From: JAJDOD01 sp050299835
GTDB lineage: Bacteria; Pseudomonadota; Alphaproteobacteria; Rhodobacterales; Rhodobacteraceae
Assembly (NCBI GenBank): GCA_050299835.1
Contig: JBNKWP010000001.1
Span: 285,440-349,439 of the forward strand
Direction: 5' to 3'
DNA: 64,000 nucleotides
Part shown: positions 33,634 to 42,575 of the stretch, piece after piece
Layout of the letters: each line of letters begins with the position of its first letter
Numbering within the stretch: the first letter of the stretch is position 1
The notes under the pieces: model-generated
Seen by the model: the letters and a program-made list of their open reading frames with translations, nothing else
Told to the model about the DNA's origin: nothing
Databases searched by the model: none
Program-made: the position numbers and the translations under genes

Positions 33634-34892
33634 GCACCCTGAAACCGCCGCGCCTGAAGAACGACTGCTTTGCGCTGCCGCCGGGCGTGGATTGGACGCC
33701 GGTGGACGATGCGTTGACCCGGCTGCGCGAGCGGCTGACCTGTGTTGTCGGGCAGGAACTTTTGCTGGTGAGCGACGCCCGTGGTCGGGTTCTGGCGGCG
33801 GAGGCTGTGGCGGTGCGGGCAAATCCACCGGCCGCAAATTCGGCGGTTGATGGGTATGGTATGGCCCATGCCGCGACCGGGGATGGTGATCAGACCTTGC
33901 CGCTTCAGGCAGGCCGTGCGGCGGCGGGCGATCCGTTTCGGGGGACGCTGGCCGAAGGCCATGCGCTCCGCATCCTGACGGGTGCGATTCTGCCCAAGGG
34001 CGTGGACACGGTCATTCTGGAGGAAGACGTCGCGACCGATGGCGACCGCATCGCCTTCGAAGGGCCGGTGAAGAAGGGTGCCAATACGCGAAAGGCCGGG
34101 GAAGACGTGGAGGCCGGGGCGGTCGCGGTGGCGAAGGGTCAGCGGCTTGGGCCCGCCGAGCTGGCGCTGCTGGCGGCCACGGGCGTGTCCCATGTGACGG
34201 TGTACAAGCCGCTGCGCGTCGGGGTTCTGTCCACCGGCGACGAACTGGTCGAACCGCAGGACACCACCGACGCCGCGAAGACCTATGACGCCAATCGTCC
34301 GATGTTGCTGGCCCTGCTCGACGACTGGCAGATGGTGTCCGTGGATCTCGGCCACGCGCCGGATGACCGTGCCGCCCTGCGCCGCAGGCTCGACGAGGCG
34401 GCGAAGCAATGTGACGCCATCCTCACATCGGGCGGCGCCTCGGCAGGCGATGAGGATCACGTCTCGGCCTTGCTGGGAGAGGCGGGAAACCGGGCAGACT
34501 GGCGGATCGCCCTGAAGCCGGGCAGACCGCTGGCGCTTGGCGTTTGGGAAGGCGTGCCGGTCTTTGGACTTCCCGGAAACCCGGTGGCGGCACTGGTCTG
34601 CGCGCTGATCTTTGCGCGTCCCGCCTGTGCGGCGCTGGGCGGCGAAGGGTGGCGGGAGCCTCAGGGCTTCATGGTGCCAGCGGGGTTCGAGAAGACCAAG
34701 AAACCGGGACGGCGGGAATACCTGCGTGCCCGGATGGCGGAAGACGGGAGCGTCGAGGTGTTCAAATCTGAAGGATCGGGCCGCGTCTCGGGACTGGCCT
34801 GGGCCGACGGGCTGGTGGAACTGCCGGATGGGGCGCTCGATGTGAAAAAGGGGATGCCCGTGCGGTACATCCCCTATGCCAGTTTCCGGTAG
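33630..34892 (+). CDS. moeA: Molybdopterin molybdenumtransferase MoeA
   Basis: MoeA inserts molybdate into adenylylated molybdopterin. The 420-residue protein has an N-terminal linker, the VDGYGMA motif near residue 72, a GDELVEPQD loop near 200, TSGGASAGDEDHV near 270 and PGNPVAALV near 315, all typical. It starts at a GTG overlapping the mobB stop. MoaB, which performs the preceding step, is encoded about 25 kb away. This completes the molybdenum-cofactor group, and the next gene is a convergent rhodanese. Confidence 0.93.
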   Translation: MSTLKPPRLKNDCFALPPGVDWTPVDDALTRLRERLTCVVGQELLLVSDARGRVLAAEAVAVRANPPAANSAVDGYGMAHAATGDGDQTLPLQAGRAAAGDPFRGTLAEGHALRILTGAILPKGVDTVILEEDVATDGDRIAFEGPVKKGANTRKAGEDVEAGAVAVAKGQRLGPAELALLAATGVSHVTVYKPLRVGVLSTGDELVEPQDTTDAAKTYDANRPMLLALLDDWQMVSVDLGHAPDDRAALRRRLDEAAKQCDAILTSGGASAGDEDHVSALLGEAGNRADWRIALKPGRPLALGVWEGVPVFGLPGNPVAALVCALIFARPACAALGGEGWREPQGFMVPAGFEKTKKPGRREYLRARMAEDGSVEVFKSEGSGRVSGLAWADGLVELPDGALDVKKGMPVRYIPYASFR

Positions 34893-34894
34893 CG

Positions 34895-35272
34895 TCAGTC
34901 TTCGACCGGTCCGCCTGCGTTTTTCCAGTCGCTGAAGCCGCCGACATTGGACACGTTCTGGTATCCCATCTCCTTCAGGGTCTTGCCCGCAAGGGCGGCC
35001 TGACCGCCTGCGCCGCAGATCAGGATCAGATCGGCGTCCTTTTGAAGATGGTCGATATGGAACGCTTCCATGGACGGGTCGGCGTGAAACTCGATCATGC
35101 CCCGCGGCGCGCGTACCGCACCGGCGATGGTGCCGGTTTCTTCGATGCTTTTCGGATCGCGCACATCGACGAAGACCGAGCCGCCGGCCTTGTGCTTTGC
35201 GATCCCGTCCTCGGTCGAGATCTTCGGCACGACTGCATGGGCGTCGTCGAGAAAGTCCTTGGCGGTTTTCAT
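34895..35272 (-). CDS. Rhodanese-like domain protein
   Basis: The 125-residue single-domain protein has the rhodanese pattern FVDVRDPKSIEETGTIAGAVRAPRG near residues 34-58 and an active-site loop at Cys86 (CGAGGQAALAGKTL). It could carry persulfide sulfur from the cysteine. Rhodanese proteins often assist in sulfur delivery, and its convergent position right behind moeA is suggestive but may be coincidence. The start at 35272 is chosen over a much longer frame that continues to 36127, because the family's N-terminus is there. Confidence 0.85.
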   Translation of the reverse strand: MKTAKDFLDDAHAVVPKISTEDGIAKHKAGGSVFVDVRDPKSIEETGTIAGAVRAPRGMIEFHADPSMEAFHIDHLQKDADLILICGAGGQAALAGKTLKEMGYQNVSNVGGFSDWKNAGGPVED

Positions 35273-35365
35273 GGGTGAACTCCGTATGTTTCGCACCCTC
35301 GACAGTGGGCGCTCCCTGAGGCCATTGTGACGAAATGGCGGCGATGTGAAAGGCGATACTCGAAG

Positions 35366-36205
35366 ATGCTGCGAAAGATCTTTTTGTCGATTCTGGCGCT
35401 CGCGGTTCTCGCTGTCTGCGGACTCTGGGCGAACTGGCAGCTTGCGGTGCCCTCCCATGACCGGAATTGGGCTCCGGTCTATTCGCGCCAGCCGATGGTC
35501 GATGTCACCGACGGGATCTACCGTGTCGAAAACGTGCGCAACTGGACCTATGGGCCGGGTGGCGAAACCTCGCCTGAATGGATAACGGCGGAGATCGACC
35601 CTTCGCAACTCACACGGGTCTGGTTCATCGAGGAGCCGTTTGGCGAGGTGAGGGCCATCGCGCATACCATGCTGGGTTTCGAATTCTCGGACGGCGCGGT
35701 CCATGTCGCCTCGGTCGAGGCGCGGCGCGAGGTGGGGGAGAGCTATGGCGGGCTGAAGGCCGGGTTCTTTCCGATGCACGAATATCTCGTGTTCTGGACA
35801 ACCGAACGCGACATGTTCGGCAACAGCACGTATTTCACCGAAGACGATCTGTATCTGCTTCCCCTGGACCTGCCGCCCGAGGGCGCGAAGGCAGTGCTGG
35901 ACGGCATGATGGCCCTCACAGAGGAGCTTGAGGGCCGGCCGCGCTGGTACAACACCTTCTTTTCCAACTGCACCAATGTGCTGGCCCGAACCGTCAACGC
36001 GGAACGTCCCGACGCGGTGCCGTGGAACATAGCATGGTATCTTCCGGGTTATGCGGCGGAGTTCCTGTACGACAAGGGCTTCATGCCCTCGGACCTGCCC
36101 TTCGCGGCGCTCTACGATGCGAGTCACATTACTCCCGTGGTGCGCGAGGTCTATGGCGAGACCGACCCCGTCGCGTTTTCGCGCGCGATCCGGGAAAGGC
36201 GATAG
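35366..36205 (+). CDS. DUF4105 domain protein, probable Lnb-type periplasmic Cys-His hydrolase fold
   Basis: The 279-residue protein has an N-terminal membrane anchor or signal peptide (residues about 1-22) and a periplasmic DUF4105 domain. Typical features are the AIAHTMLGFEF segment with a conserved His, SVEARREVGE, and YNTFFSNCTNVLARTV with the conserved Cys near residue 195. Such Cys-His arrangements suggest a papain-like thiol hydrolase, but no substrate is known. The start at 35366 is chosen because the hydrophobic segment starts there; the frame is open from 35327. It is flanked by unrelated genes. Confidence 0.8.
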   Translation: MLRKIFLSILALAVLAVCGLWANWQLAVPSHDRNWAPVYSRQPMVDVTDGIYRVENVRNWTYGPGGETSPEWITAEIDPSQLTRVWFIEEPFGEVRAIAHTMLGFEFSDGAVHVASVEARREVGESYGGLKAGFFPMHEYLVFWTTERDMFGNSTYFTEDDLYLLPLDLPPEGAKAVLDGMMALTEELEGRPRWYNTFFSNCTNVLARTVNAERPDAVPWNIAWYLPGYAAEFLYDKGFMPSDLPFAALYDASHITPVVREVYGETDPVAFSRAIRERR

Positions 36206-36327
36206 CCAAGGGTCGAACAGGTCCGCCCGCAGGGATGCAGAAAACGTCTGGGAAGTCCTTCACATGATTAATCGTTCACCATTGAAACAAAATAGGGATA
36301 TGCTGTCTTCGTGAAGTCGGAGGACCC

Positions 36328-36798
36328 ATGACCAAACAGGCAGCGGAAAAGAACAGCGAGATGGACAACCCGGATCTGGAAGACCTGATCGGGTACAATC
36401 TGAAGCGTGCCTATATCATCGTCCAGACCGACTATCGCGAGGCCATCGGGCAGGATGGGCTTTCGGCGCGGGTTTTTTCGGCCCTGTCGCTGATCGTGAA
36501 ATTTCCCAACACAACGCAAAGCGAACTCGCCCGCATGATGGGGATCGAGCGGTCCGGTCTCGTGGCCATCGTCGACGAGCTGGAAGGGCACGGCTACCTG
36601 CAACGCGCACCGGTTCCGGGCGATCGGCGTGTCCAGGCCCTCGTTCCGACCGAGGCGGGGCAACGGGCCTATGCCGAAACGGCCCGTGTCGTGCGCGCCC
36701 ATGAAGATCGGCTATTCGCGAACTTGACCGACAGGGAGAAGGCGACCCTGCTGGACTTGCTCAGGAAAATCCGGAAGGCGCGCCCTGCACCGGATTAG
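36328..36798 (+). CDS. MarR family transcriptional regulator
   Basis: The 156-residue protein has the MarR winged helix-turn-helix with TQSELARMMGIERSGLVAIVDELE (residues about 68-90) and the wing VPGDRRVQALVPT. The last 4 bases overlap the convergent monooxygenase gene. MarR proteins often respond to aromatic acids; in Comamonas, a MarR protein (MobR) next to a 3-hydroxybenzoate hydroxylase gene controls it, and this pair is arranged comparably, though here convergent. A similar pairing here is inferred. Its own promoter region has an AT-rich stretch around 36265-36300. Confidence 0.87.
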   Translation: MTKQAAEKNSEMDNPDLEDLIGYNLKRAYIIVQTDYREAIGQDGLSARVFSALSLIVKFPNTTQSELARMMGIERSGLVAIVDELEGHGYLQRAPVPGDRRVQALVPTEAGQRAYAETARVVRAHEDRLFANLTDREKATLLDLLRKIRKARPAPD

Positions 36799-38630
36799 GC
36801 GCTTTGGAAAATCCCCATGAGGAAGTGTTTCAGAGGCCTGGGGTCGTCGGCGGGGAAGATGCCCGCCACATATTGATCCGGACGCAGCAGGACGAGACAA
36901 CCTTTCTGTCGGTCGATGCCGCGAAGCTCGAATATGTCAGCTTCGACGGGTGACGGGCAGAACACCTTTTCATAGTCCCGCAGACCCAGCTTGCCCTTCG
37001 CCGGGAAAAGCAGGTCCGGCATACCGGTGATGTTGAAGGCGTGGTGAGGACCGGGAAGGACCGCGCGGATGTCCAGAACCGAGTCGGGGTCAGCGCCGTC
37101 CGGCGTGCTCGCGCGGAGGAGCGGGTCAAGTGCCGCGCAGCGAGCCGACAGCCAATCGACCTGTTCGGCAGGAGTGTCGCCCGCCGCGAAGCACAGCAAC
37201 AGCCAGCGGGCATCCGCCTTCTGGACATGTCCCAGATGCAACGGTCTGCCGTCCGCCAGCCTCACCACCGGCGCGGAATGGAACCGCGTCCCGATCTCGA
37301 ACCCTGTCGCAAGGTTCTGCCATGTGCTGTCCAGCGTCAGCGCGGAGGGCTGGTAGGTGACAGAGACACCGGCGGTGTAGCGACCGTGTTCGATGAAATA
37401 CTGCTGGAAACGCGGGGCGGCCTCGCCCTCGCGCGTTTCCGGCGGGGCGCTCACAATTTTCGCCCATTCCTCGTCGAACTCGATCAGCGCCTTGGCCACG
37501 GCCTGCCGTTCGTCGGAGTAGCTGCGCAGAAGCGACGGGTCCGTCTTGCCCGAGAGAACATGTTCCAGCTTCCAGCCGAGGTTGAAGGCATCGCCCATGG
37601 AGACGTTCATGCCCTGCCCGGCCTTGGGGCTGTGGGTGTGGCAGGCATCTCCGGCGATGAAGACGCGCGGTTCGGTGTCCGGCCCGCGATTGTCGAAGCA
37701 GTCTGTCAGGCGCTGGCCGATCTCATAGACCGACCACCAGGCGACTTCGCGGACGTCCAGCGTGTAGGGGGCAAGGATGCGGCCCGCGGCGGCGATCAGG
37801 TCGTCCACCGTCAGATCGCGGTCAGAGACCCGTTCCTCGGGGTTGAGCTTCGCCAGCTCCACGTAGATGCGCACCAGATACCCGCCCTCGCGCGGGATGA
37901 TCAGAACCGTGCCCTCGCTGGCGGACTGGATCAGGCTTTTGAAGCGGATGTCGGGAAAGTCGGTGACGCAAAGCACGTCCATCACGCCCCAAGCCTGATG
38001 GGCACTGTCGCCTTTCAGTTCGCGTCCGATGGCCTTGCGCACCGCGCTGCGTGCGCCGTCGCAGCCGACGACATAGCGGGCGCGTATCGTCTCTGTCTGG
38101 CCGTTGCGCTCCACCTCGACCGTCACGCCATCGGCATCGGCGGTCAGTCCGGTGACCTGACTGCCGTAGAGAGGTGTCATGCGGTGCGGTGATTTCTCCA
38201 TCACATCCAGATACATGTCATGGACGCGGGCCTGGTTGAGGATGACATGGGGCATCTCGGACAAGCCGTCTTCCACGTCCTGAATGCGGCCACTTCTGTG
38301 AATGCGCGAGGGATCGGCGGGGTCGGGTTTCCAGAAGGTGTCCTCGTTGACCCAATAGGCCTCGCGCATGACCCGTTCCGCAAAGCCGAAGGTCTGGAAC
38401 ATCTCCATCGACCGGCAGGACACGCCGTCCGCCTGACCCTTTTCCATCCGGTCCGGCTTGCGTTCCAGGATCGCTGTCCTGATATGCGGAAAGCCGGAGA
38501 GATACGCGGCCAGGGTCAGCCCCGCAGGACCGGTGCCGACGATGAGAACGTCAAGGTCTTCGCCGGTTTTCGGCGCGGGCGGTTTCAGGTCAGGGTCGCC
38601 GGGGCGGAAACCGTCATTGTGGAACTGCAT
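36795..38630 (-). CDS. FAD-dependent aromatic monooxygenase (phenol 2-monooxygenase / 3-hydroxybenzoate 4-monooxygenase type)
   Basis: The 611-residue flavoprotein has the Rossmann motif VGTGPAGLTLAAYL near residues 31-44, the DG motif CDGARSAVRKAIG near 190-202, the GD motif FIAGDACHTHSPKAGQGMN near 325-343, and a C-terminal thioredoxin-like domain, the layout of phenol hydroxylase and the 3-hydroxybenzoate 4-hydroxylase of Comamonas. It would hydroxylate an aromatic ring using NADPH and O2. If it makes protocatechuate, the product would feed pcaHG at 57-58 kb. It is the promoter-distal gene of a run with a TRAP transporter. Confidence 0.8.
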   Translation of the reverse strand: MQFHNDGFRPGDPDLKPPAPKTGEDLDVLIVGTGPAGLTLAAYLSGFPHIRTAILERKPDRMEKGQADGVSCRSMEMFQTFGFAERVMREAYWVNEDTFWKPDPADPSRIHRSGRIQDVEDGLSEMPHVILNQARVHDMYLDVMEKSPHRMTPLYGSQVTGLTADADGVTVEVERNGQTETIRARYVVGCDGARSAVRKAIGRELKGDSAHQAWGVMDVLCVTDFPDIRFKSLIQSASEGTVLIIPREGGYLVRIYVELAKLNPEERVSDRDLTVDDLIAAAGRILAPYTLDVREVAWWSVYEIGQRLTDCFDNRGPDTEPRVFIAGDACHTHSPKAGQGMNVSMGDAFNLGWKLEHVLSGKTDPSLLRSYSDERQAVAKALIEFDEEWAKIVSAPPETREGEAAPRFQQYFIEHGRYTAGVSVTYQPSALTLDSTWQNLATGFEIGTRFHSAPVVRLADGRPLHLGHVQKADARWLLLCFAAGDTPAEQVDWLSARCAALDPLLRASTPDGADPDSVLDIRAVLPGPHHAFNITGMPDLLFPAKGKLGLRDYEKVFCPSPVEADIFELRGIDRQKGCLVLLRPDQYVAGIFPADDPRPLKHFLMGIFQSA

Positions 38631-38649
38631 GGCGTCCTCCCGATCAGGA

Positions 38650-39978
38650 TCACAAGGCGTCGATCACCCAGACCAGCCCAAGCGTGATGGCCGGGAACAT
38701 GGCGAGGATGATGACACGGATGATGTCGGTCACCACGAAGGGCAACGCGCCACGATAGGTTTCCGAAATCGGCGTGGGCTTCGCCATCGAGTTGATGATG
38801 AACAGGTTCAGGCCCACCGGCGGCGTGATCAGCCCGACCTCGACCACGATCAGGACGAGGATGCCGAACCAGAGGCCGAAGTCGTTGTAGCTCATCCCGA
38901 AGTCCAGCGCGGACATGATCGGGAAGATGATCGGAACGGTCAGCAGCACCATGGACAGGCTGTCCATCACACAACCGAAGAGCAGATACATCAACAGCAC
39001 GATCCAGAGCACGAACCAGGGCGAAAAGCCCTGAGCACCGACCCAGGCGGAGGCTTCCTGCGGAAGCTGGGAGAGCGACAGGAAGCTATTGTAGAGGCTG
39101 GCCCCGAGGATGATGAGAAAGATCATGGCCGAGGAACTGGCGGTGGACAGGATCGCTTGGCCAAGCCGTTCGCGGGTCATCTCGCCGCTGAAAAGCGCGA
39201 CAAGGAAGGTTCCTGCGGCCCCGACTGCCGCGGCTTCGGTCGGGGTGAAGAAGCCGGCATAGATGCCACCGACAACAGCGGTGAAGATCAGGATGACCGG
39301 CCAGACCTTGCCGAGCATGACCAGCCGCTGCGGCCAGGGCACGCGCTCGCTGACCTTGGCCGCGTTGGGGCGGATGCGGACCCAGATCGAAATCGCGATC
39401 ATATAGCCGATGGCGGCGAGGATGCCGGGAATGAAGGCCGCGACGAAGAGCTTGGCGATGTTCTGTTCGGCAAGGATCGCGTAGATGACCAGGATCACCG
39501 AGGGCGGGATCAGGATGCCGAGCGTTCCGCCTGCCGCCAGCGCGCCGGTCGAGAGCGAATCCGGGTAGCCGTAGCGTTTCAGCTCGGGCAGCGCGACCTG
39601 TCCCATCGTCGCCGCTGTGGCGAGAGACGAGCCGCAGATCGCCCCGAACCCCGCGCAGGCGCCCACGGCGGACATGGCGACACCGCCCTTGCGGTGGCCA
39701 AGGAAACTCTCGGCGGCCTTGAAAAGCGAGGTGGACATGCCCGACAGCGTGGCGAACTGGCCCATCAGCAGGAACAGCGGGATGATCGAGAAGGAGTAGT
39801 TCGAAAACGTGCCATAGGTCAGCGTCTTGAGCTGGTTCAGCGTCATCATCGGGTTGCCGATGACCAGATAGGTGCCGCCCACGCCGACGGCGATCATGGC
39901 AAGTGCGATGGGCGCACGCAGGAACACCAGGGCCAGAAGGGCCGGGAACGACCAGATGGCGAGTTCGAAATTGGTCAT
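38650..39978 (-). CDS. dctM: TRAP transporter large permease subunit (DctM)
   Basis: The 442-residue inner-membrane protein has about twelve membrane segments and the DctM pattern (SIIPLFLLMGQFA near residue 65, and a GILIPPSVILVIYA segment near 145). It carries the substrate across the membrane with Na+ as the driving ion. The start at 39978 follows a CGGAGCC-type site; a longer frame reaches 40107. It is downstream of dctQ and upstream of the monooxygenase gene, 19 bases from it. Confidence 0.9.
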   Translation of the reverse strand: MTNFELAIWSFPALLALVFLRAPIALAMIAVGVGGTYLVIGNPMMTLNQLKTLTYGTFSNYSFSIIPLFLLMGQFATLSGMSTSLFKAAESFLGHRKGGVAMSAVGACAGFGAICGSSLATAATMGQVALPELKRYGYPDSLSTGALAAGGTLGILIPPSVILVIYAILAEQNIAKLFVAAFIPGILAAIGYMIAISIWVRIRPNAAKVSERVPWPQRLVMLGKVWPVILIFTAVVGGIYAGFFTPTEAAAVGAAGTFLVALFSGEMTRERLGQAILSTASSSAMIFLIILGASLYNSFLSLSQLPQEASAWVGAQGFSPWFVLWIVLLMYLLFGCVMDSLSMVLLTVPIIFPIMSALDFGMSYNDFGLWFGILVLIVVEVGLITPPVGLNLFIINSMAKPTPISETYRGALPFVVTDIIRVIILAMFPAITLGLVWVIDAL

Positions 39979-40003
39979 CGTCTGGCTCCGGGAGGGCAGG
40001 GGG

Positions 40004-40525
40004 TCATGGGGCGATATCCCTGTAACCGGCAAAGCGGCGCAGGGCGCGGAGCGTGCAGAACAGGCTGATGATGACGAAGCCCGCCGCACCGACAAGAGCC
40101 GCGGCATAGCCCTGCCAGACCGGGATCTGCGCGATCAGCGTCGTCTCGCCATAGGCCAGCTTGTCATGCATTCCGAGGTAAAGCCGGTAGGTTCCGACTG
40201 TGGCGACAAAGGCCATCGCGGCGTTGAAGAGAATGTCCAGAAATTGATCCGCCTTGCGCGGGATGGCCCATTGGAACAGATCGACCCGCGCATGGGCCTC
40301 GTTCAGTTGCGCCCAGGGCAGGAAGGCGAAGACCGCGGCGGCCATGCCGATTTCGGTCATGTCATAGATGCCGCGAATGGGGCCGAGACCGATGTCAAAC
40401 GGCACGAAGACACGCCCGATGATGGAGATGCAGGTCAAGAGGGTGATACCCAGCAGAACCGCGCCGCCGGCATAGGCAAGAAGGCGGGCCAGTGTTTCAG
40501 CGACCGCGTGCAGTTTCCGATACAT
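40004..40525 (-). CDS. dctQ: TRAP transporter small permease subunit (DctQ)
   Basis: The 173-residue protein has four membrane segments and the characteristic WAQLNEAHARVDLF motif near residues 65-80. DctQ pairs with DctM to form the transporter core. It lies 25 bases upstream of dctM. An attenuator-like hairpin separates it from the binding-protein gene, which suggests that the receptor is made in excess over the permease. Confidence 0.88.
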   Translation of the reverse strand: MYRKLHAVAETLARLLAYAGGAVLLGITLLTCISIIGRVFVPFDIGLGPIRGIYDMTEIGMAAAVFAFLPWAQLNEAHARVDLFQWAIPRKADQFLDILFNAAMAFVATVGTYRLYLGMHDKLAYGETTLIAQIPVWQGYAAALVGAAGFVIISLFCTLRALRRFAGYRDIAP

Positions 40526-40542
40526 GGCTCTACCCCCAAAGG

Positions 40543-40566
40543 AAAAAGGGGGCGCATCCGCCCCCT
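40543..40566 (-). terminator. Hairpin with T tract between dctP and dctQ
   Basis: An 8-base-pair stem (40547-40554 with 40559-40566, tetraloop CATC) is followed in the minus-strand direction by TTTTT (40547-40543). In the direction of transcription it lies after dctP and before dctQ. Partial termination here would keep the receptor more abundant than the permease, as seen in many TRAP operons. Confidence 0.7.
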
Positions 40567-40585
40567 CTCGTGGTTTTGGCGTGTC

Positions 40586-41623
40586 TCAGCCGCCGTGCTT
40601 CTTGATCAGGCTGCGGGCCTGTTCGACCAGTGCCGCGCCATCGACGCCCTTGTCGTTCATCTCGGCAATCCAGCGGTCGATGACCGGTGTGGAGGCTTCC
40701 TTCCAGCGTGCGATCTCGGCTTCATCCAATGTGACGATGTTGTTGCCTGCCTCGACCGCCTTTTCGCGCGCCGGGGCGTCATTGTCCCACATGATCTGTG
40801 CGGCGAAGGCACTCAGCTTCGCGCCCGATTCCGCGTCGAGAATCTGCTTCAGGTCGTCCGGCATCGCATCGTATGTCGCCTTGTTCATCGCGAAAACGAA
40901 TGTGGAGGTATAGAGCGCCTCGTCGCCGGAGAATTCCGTGTGGTTGCCGACGAGTTCCGGTAGCCGAAGCGCCGTTGTCACTTCCCAGGGAATGACCGTG
41001 CCTTCCACGACGCCTTTGGACAGGGCTTCCGGAATGGCCGGAACCGGCAGGCCGACGGGTTCCGCGCCAAGCTCGGACAGCAGGTCGTTGATCACGCGGG
41101 TCGGGCCGCGCAATGTCTTGCCGTTCATGTCCTCAAGTTTCGCGACTGGCTCCTTGGTGTGGATTACGCCTGGCCCGTGGACCCAGGCGCCGAGAACCTT
41201 CACATCCTTGAATTCATTCGCCTGCAACTCGGTTTCGACCAGTTCCCAATAGGCTTTCGCCGTGGCGACAGGGTCGGTCATCATGAAGGGAAGTTCGAAA
41301 ACCTCCGTGCTGGGAAAGCGGCCCGGCGTATAGCCCGGCAGGGTCAGGATGATATCGACCACGCCATCGCGCGCCTGATCGAACAGTTCCGGCGGACGAC
41401 CGCCCAGCGACATGGCGTCGAAATGCTCGATGGCGATACGGCCACCGGAGGCTTCTTCCACGCCTTCGGCCCAAGGCACGATGATCTTCGACGGCAGCAC
41501 CGCCTGCGGGGGCAGGAACTGGTGGACTCTCAGCGTGACCTCTTGCGCCACGGCTGCGCCGCCAAGCCCGGCCGCAACCAACAGGCCGGCAACGGTTGTT
41601 TTCAGCAAATCGCGTTTTTTCAT
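40586..41623 (-). CDS. dctP: TRAP transporter substrate-binding protein (DctP)
   Basis: The 345-residue exported protein has a signal peptide (residues about 1-26, ending AVAQ) and the TRAP receptor body, with TLRGPTRVINDLLSELGAEPVGLPVPAIPE near residue 180, including the Arg that contacts carboxylates in this family. It catches the substrate in the periplasm for DctQM. The start at 41623 is chosen for the following signal peptide and the GGGAGG site before it. The substrate is probably an organic or aromatic acid. Confidence 0.92.
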   Translation of the reverse strand: MKKRDLLKTTVAGLLVAAGLGGAAVAQEVTLRVHQFLPPQAVLPSKIIVPWAEGVEEASGGRIAIEHFDAMSLGGRPPELFDQARDGVVDIILTLPGYTPGRFPSTEVFELPFMMTDPVATAKAYWELVETELQANEFKDVKVLGAWVHGPGVIHTKEPVAKLEDMNGKTLRGPTRVINDLLSELGAEPVGLPVPAIPEALSKGVVEGTVIPWEVTTALRLPELVGNHTEFSGDEALYTSTFVFAMNKATYDAMPDDLKQILDAESGAKLSAFAAQIMWDNDAPAREKAVEAGNNIVTLDEAEIARWKEASTPVIDRWIAEMNDKGVDGAALVEQARSLIKKHGG

Positions 41624-41672
41624 GTGATCCTCCCTGGATTTCAAATCTTTTCTCATGCCGGGTTCCGGTTTG

Positions 41673-42455
41673 CTACCTGAATTTCGGCGGTCGTTTCTCA
41701 AGGAATGCGCGCAATCCTTCCTTTGCGCCATCGGAAGTCTGCGACATCGCCGCAGCCAGGCTTTCGGTGAACAGCCCTTCAGAGCGCGGCATGTCCTGAA
41801 TGCGCGAAATCGCCTGCATCATCAGGTAGTTGGAGAACGGCGCGTTGTCTGCAATCCGCTGCGCCAGCTCCTTGGCGAGCGGCAGCCCCTCGCCCGCGCC
41901 CACGCTGTAATGGGCAAGGCCGAGCGGCACCGCATCTTCCGCGCCGTAGCTGCGCCCGGTCAGCATCATTTCCCGCATCCGGTCGGCACCCAGCAGACGG
42001 CCGACACGGACCGTCGCGCCGCCGCCCACGAAGATGCCGCGCCGCCCTTCGGGCAGTTGAAACCGCACATCCGGCTCGGCAATGCGCACATGGGTGGCGG
42101 CGGCGATTTCCAATCCGCCGCCGATCACCGCACCGGTCAGGACCGAGACGACCGGAAGACCGCCGAACTCGATCATGTCGGCGACCCGGTGCCAGTTGCG
42201 GGAGTGATAGACACCTTCGATCGGGTCGCGATGTTCGTGTTCGGCCAGGTCCAGCCCGGAGCAGAAATGCCCGCCTTCGCCGCGCAGGATCACCGCGCTA
42301 ACTCCATCGGGCGGTGCGGAGAAGAAAGCGTCCAGCTCGGCGATGAGCTTGTCGTTCATCGCGTTGCGCTTGTCGGGCCGGTCGAAGATCAGCGTCGCGA
42401 TTCCGCCCTCTACCTCAAAGCGGGTCACATCCATTTGCCCGGCATTGTCCGCCAT
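41673..42455 (-). CDS. Enoyl-CoA hydratase/isomerase family protein
   Basis: The 260-residue crotonase has LIFDRPDKRNAMN near residues 23-35, GEGGHFCSGLDLAEH near 61-75 and the oxyanion-hole segment AVIGGGLEIAAATHVRIAEPDVRFQLPEGRRGI near 110-142. The Glu of LPEGRRG sits at a typical catalytic position. The preferred start is ATG 42455; an upstream TTG at 42482 would add 9 residues and sits against an operator-like dyad. It is transcribed with the TRAP and monooxygenase genes downstream and acts on an unknown CoA ester. Confidence 0.87.
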   Translation of the reverse strand: MADNAGQMDVTRFEVEGGIATLIFDRPDKRNAMNDKLIAELDAFFSAPPDGVSAVILRGEGGHFCSGLDLAEHEHRDPIEGVYHSRNWHRVADMIEFGGLPVVSVLTGAVIGGGLEIAAATHVRIAEPDVRFQLPEGRRGIFVGGGATVRVGRLLGADRMREMMLTGRSYGAEDAVPLGLAHYSVGAGEGLPLAKELAQRIADNAPFSNYLMMQAISRIQDMPRSEGLFTESLAAAMSQTSDGAKEGLRAFLEKRPPKFR

Positions 42456-42483
42456 GTCTTCGATCCGATCTGCAAATTTCAAA

Positions 42484-42520
42484 ATTGTTGTATAGAATAA
42501 CGGTTCTTCTGTATAGCAAT
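42484..42520. promoter_or_regulatory. Operator-like inverted repeat between divergent catabolic genes
   Basis: Arms 42484-42497 and 42507-42520 are complementary at 11 of 14 positions across a 9-base spacer; within it GTATAG occurs twice, 21 bases apart, which is two helical turns. TTGTATA-type half-sites are typical of GntR-family operators, for example VanR-like ones. It lies between the divergent enoyl-CoA hydratase and amidohydrolase genes, where one repressor could control both directions. No GntR gene is encoded in the window. Confidence 0.5.
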
Positions 42521-42575
42521 ATTTGAGTCACCCGGACCCGGTGCGGTCTGGTATCGAAGGTGCAGGAGGAACGGC

